Source of the DNA: Archaeoglobaceae archaeon
GTDB taxonomy: Archaea > Halobacteriota > Archaeoglobi > Archaeoglobales > JdFR-42
DNA: 6,531 bases
Assembly: GCA_015523685.1 (NCBI GenBank)
Contig: WAJW01000165.1
Coordinates: forward strand, 1-6,531
Reading direction: 5' to 3'
The notes under the pieces were generated by a model that made no database searches, was not told the DNA's origin, and worked only from the letters and a program-made list of their open reading frames with translations. This document shows positions 5,431 to 6,531 of the stretch, one piece after another. The translations under genes and the position numbers were made by a program. How positions within the stretch are numbered: the stretch's first letter is position 1; each line of letters opens with the position of its first letter.

Positions 5431-6531
5431 TCATATCACTTTCCCGGGATTCAGTATATTTTCAGGATCAAAAACCCGTTTTATCTGCCTCATTATTTCA
5501 AGAGCTTTCTCAGACTTACGCATTCTGAACTCCATCTCAAGACCCTTCTTTTTCATCTCTCCTATGCCATGTTCGGCACTTATGCTTCCCCCTATTTCCA
5601 GAATTTTTTCCATGATTTCAAGATAGAACCTCTCTGCCCTCTCCATCATTTCCCTGTCCTCCACATCAGTCCATATCATGGGATGAAGATTTCCATCTCC
5701 AACGTGCCCGCCTGTGAGCACCGTGAATCCGTACTTCTTCCCGGTATCCTTTATTATCCTGACGGCCTCTGGCAATCTGGAGACGGGAACAACAAGATCC
5801 TCGATCATCACAAGAGAGGTGGAATCCTTAAATTCCTGCGTTCCCAGTGAGATGGCAAGGGGATAGAAGGCACGTCTGATGGCTATAAGACCTCTTTCTT
5901 CAGCATCTCTTTCAGAGAGAGCATGATCGACATCTGTTGCGCCTGAATTCCTCATTATATCAACAAGCAGTCCAGCATATTTTTCTGCAAGTTCTGCAGG
6001 ACAGTCAAGACCCACAAGCAACATGTGGCCATCGCCGGTTTCGATACCCATGACCTCCCTTCCCATCCTGACAACATCCTCGTCAATGAACTCCATGATG
6101 ATCGGATTCATACCCCTGCTCTTTATCTCGATTATGGCCTTCATGGCATCCTCCGGAGATTTGAAAAAAGAAGCACTGAATACTATATTCTCAGGCTGAG
6201 GCGTGATTTTAAGGAAAGCCTTTGTAACAAGGGCGAGGGTGCCCTCACTTCCCACGATCAGCCTTACCAGATCATACCCCTGCCTGCACTTGAGAGTTTT
6301 ATTTCCAATATTCAAAACCGTACCATTTTTATCGGGCAAAACCACCTCCAGCCCCAGAACCCAGTCACGCATGGACCCGTATCTCGCCCCTTTGAGACCC
6401 CCAGCACCGGTGTTTATGGCACCACCGACCGTGGCAACGTTGGTTGAGGCAGGATCAACGGGGAACATATAACCGTATTTTTTTAACGCGCTATTCAGCT
6501 CAGAAAGTCTAACTCCGGGCTGTGCAGTTAC
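5431..6531 (-). CDS. glcD: GlcD-type FAD-linked 2-hydroxyacid (D-lactate/glycolate) dehydrogenase, N-terminus cut by window edge
   Basis: The minus-strand frame is open from the window's right edge to TGA at 5433-5431, giving 366 residues. Full-length relatives have about 460, so roughly the first 100 residues (the early FAD-binding region) are outside. In visible numbering, the FAD-binding PCMH domain continues with PVDPAS at 24-29, GGAINTGAGG at 36-45 and VGSEGTLAL at 93-101. The C-terminal oxidase domain has GGHVGDGNLHP around 274-284, with His276 and His283 as likely metal or substrate residues. It also has SAEHGIG at 318-324 and the closing FDPENILNPGK. This family oxidises D-lactate, glycolate or similar 2-hydroxyacids to 2-oxoacids using FAD; an Archaeoglobus member has been described as a zinc-dependent D-lactate dehydrogenase. 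The Met at 6468 is internal (it lies inside the conserved region), not the start. It is the first visible gene of the operon and the probable catalytic subunit. Exact substrate cannot be decided from the sequence. Confidence 0.93.
   Translation of the reverse strand, partial: VTAQPGVRLSELNSALKKYGYMFPVDPASTNVATVGGAINTGAGGLKGARYGSMRDWVLGLEVVLPDKNGTVLNIGNKTLKCRQGYDLVRLIVGSEGTLALVTKAFLKITPQPENIVFSASFFKSPEDAMKAIIEIKSRGMNPIIMEFIDEDVVRMGREVMGIETGDGHMLLVGLDCPAELAEKYAGLLVDIMRNSGATDVDHALSERDAEERGLIAIRRAFYPLAISLGTQEFKDSTSLVMIEDLVVPVSRLPEAVRIIKDTGKKYGFTVLTGGHVGDGNLHPMIWTDVEDREMMERAERFYLEIMEKILEIGGSISAEHGIGEMKKKGLEMEFRMRKSEKALEIMRQIKRVFDPENILNPGKVI

Noticed and set aside
4929..5528. Long plus-strand open frame of 199 codons opposite the CCG and ferredoxin genes
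   Set aside because: It runs antisense across two well-supported Fe-S genes and their junction, and its product shows no recognisable motif.
6466..6468. ATG as the start of the GlcD-type gene
   Set aside because: The frame stays open to the window edge, and the residues before it (VTAQPGVRLSELNSALKKYG) are conserved-looking FAD-domain sequence.

Overview
The window looks archaeal. Genes are tightly packed, translation signals include several GGTGA-type Shine-Dalgarno motifs, one start codon is TTG, and the content combines corrinoid methyl-transfer enzymes with a lactate-type oxidation cluster rich in Fe-S proteins. This mix is most like Archaeoglobi or a related methyl-using or lactate-oxidising euryarchaeon. 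That placement is an inference from gene content; there is no rRNA or other phylogenetic marker in the window.

Left part (about 1-2582, plus strand): the C-terminal 183 residues of a monomethylamine methyltransferase (MtmB)-family protein, cut by the window edge. Next comes a complete MtaA/MtbA-type methylcobamide methyltransferase with the His-X-Cys...Cys zinc motif. It overlaps by four bases (ATGA) a ten-helix membrane protein of the cation/Ca2+ exchanger (CaCA) superfamily. The first two would act in sequence: MtmB-like proteins methylate a corrinoid protein and MtbA-like proteins remove that methyl group. No corrinoid protein gene is in view; it may lie upstream.

Right part (about 6531-2567, minus strand): a five-gene operon in the order GlcD-type FAD oxidase (N-terminus outside the window), small two-cluster ferredoxin (HdrC/GlpC-like), CCG-domain protein (HdrB/LutA-like), short LutC-like LUD protein, and LutB-like LUD plus ferredoxin protein. 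Genes are separated by 1-10 bases or overlap, and several ribosome-binding sites overlap the previous stop codon. The set looks like a composite 2-hydroxyacid (lactate or glycolate) dehydrogenase combining a flavin subunit of the D-lactate/glycolate type with LutABC-type Fe-S subunits. Electrons would pass from FAD through cubane and possibly noncubane clusters to an acceptor that cannot be seen here.

The two groups converge, and their terminal coding sequences overlap by 16 bp (2567-2582). The most unusual features are a CCG protein whose N-terminal half has lost every expected cysteine, a shortened LutC with an altered LUD motif, and an atypical CaCA protein tied to a methyltransferase by overlapping start and stop codons. 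No stretch over 300 bases lacks a gene. I saw no tRNA, CRISPR array, insertion sequence or large repeat.
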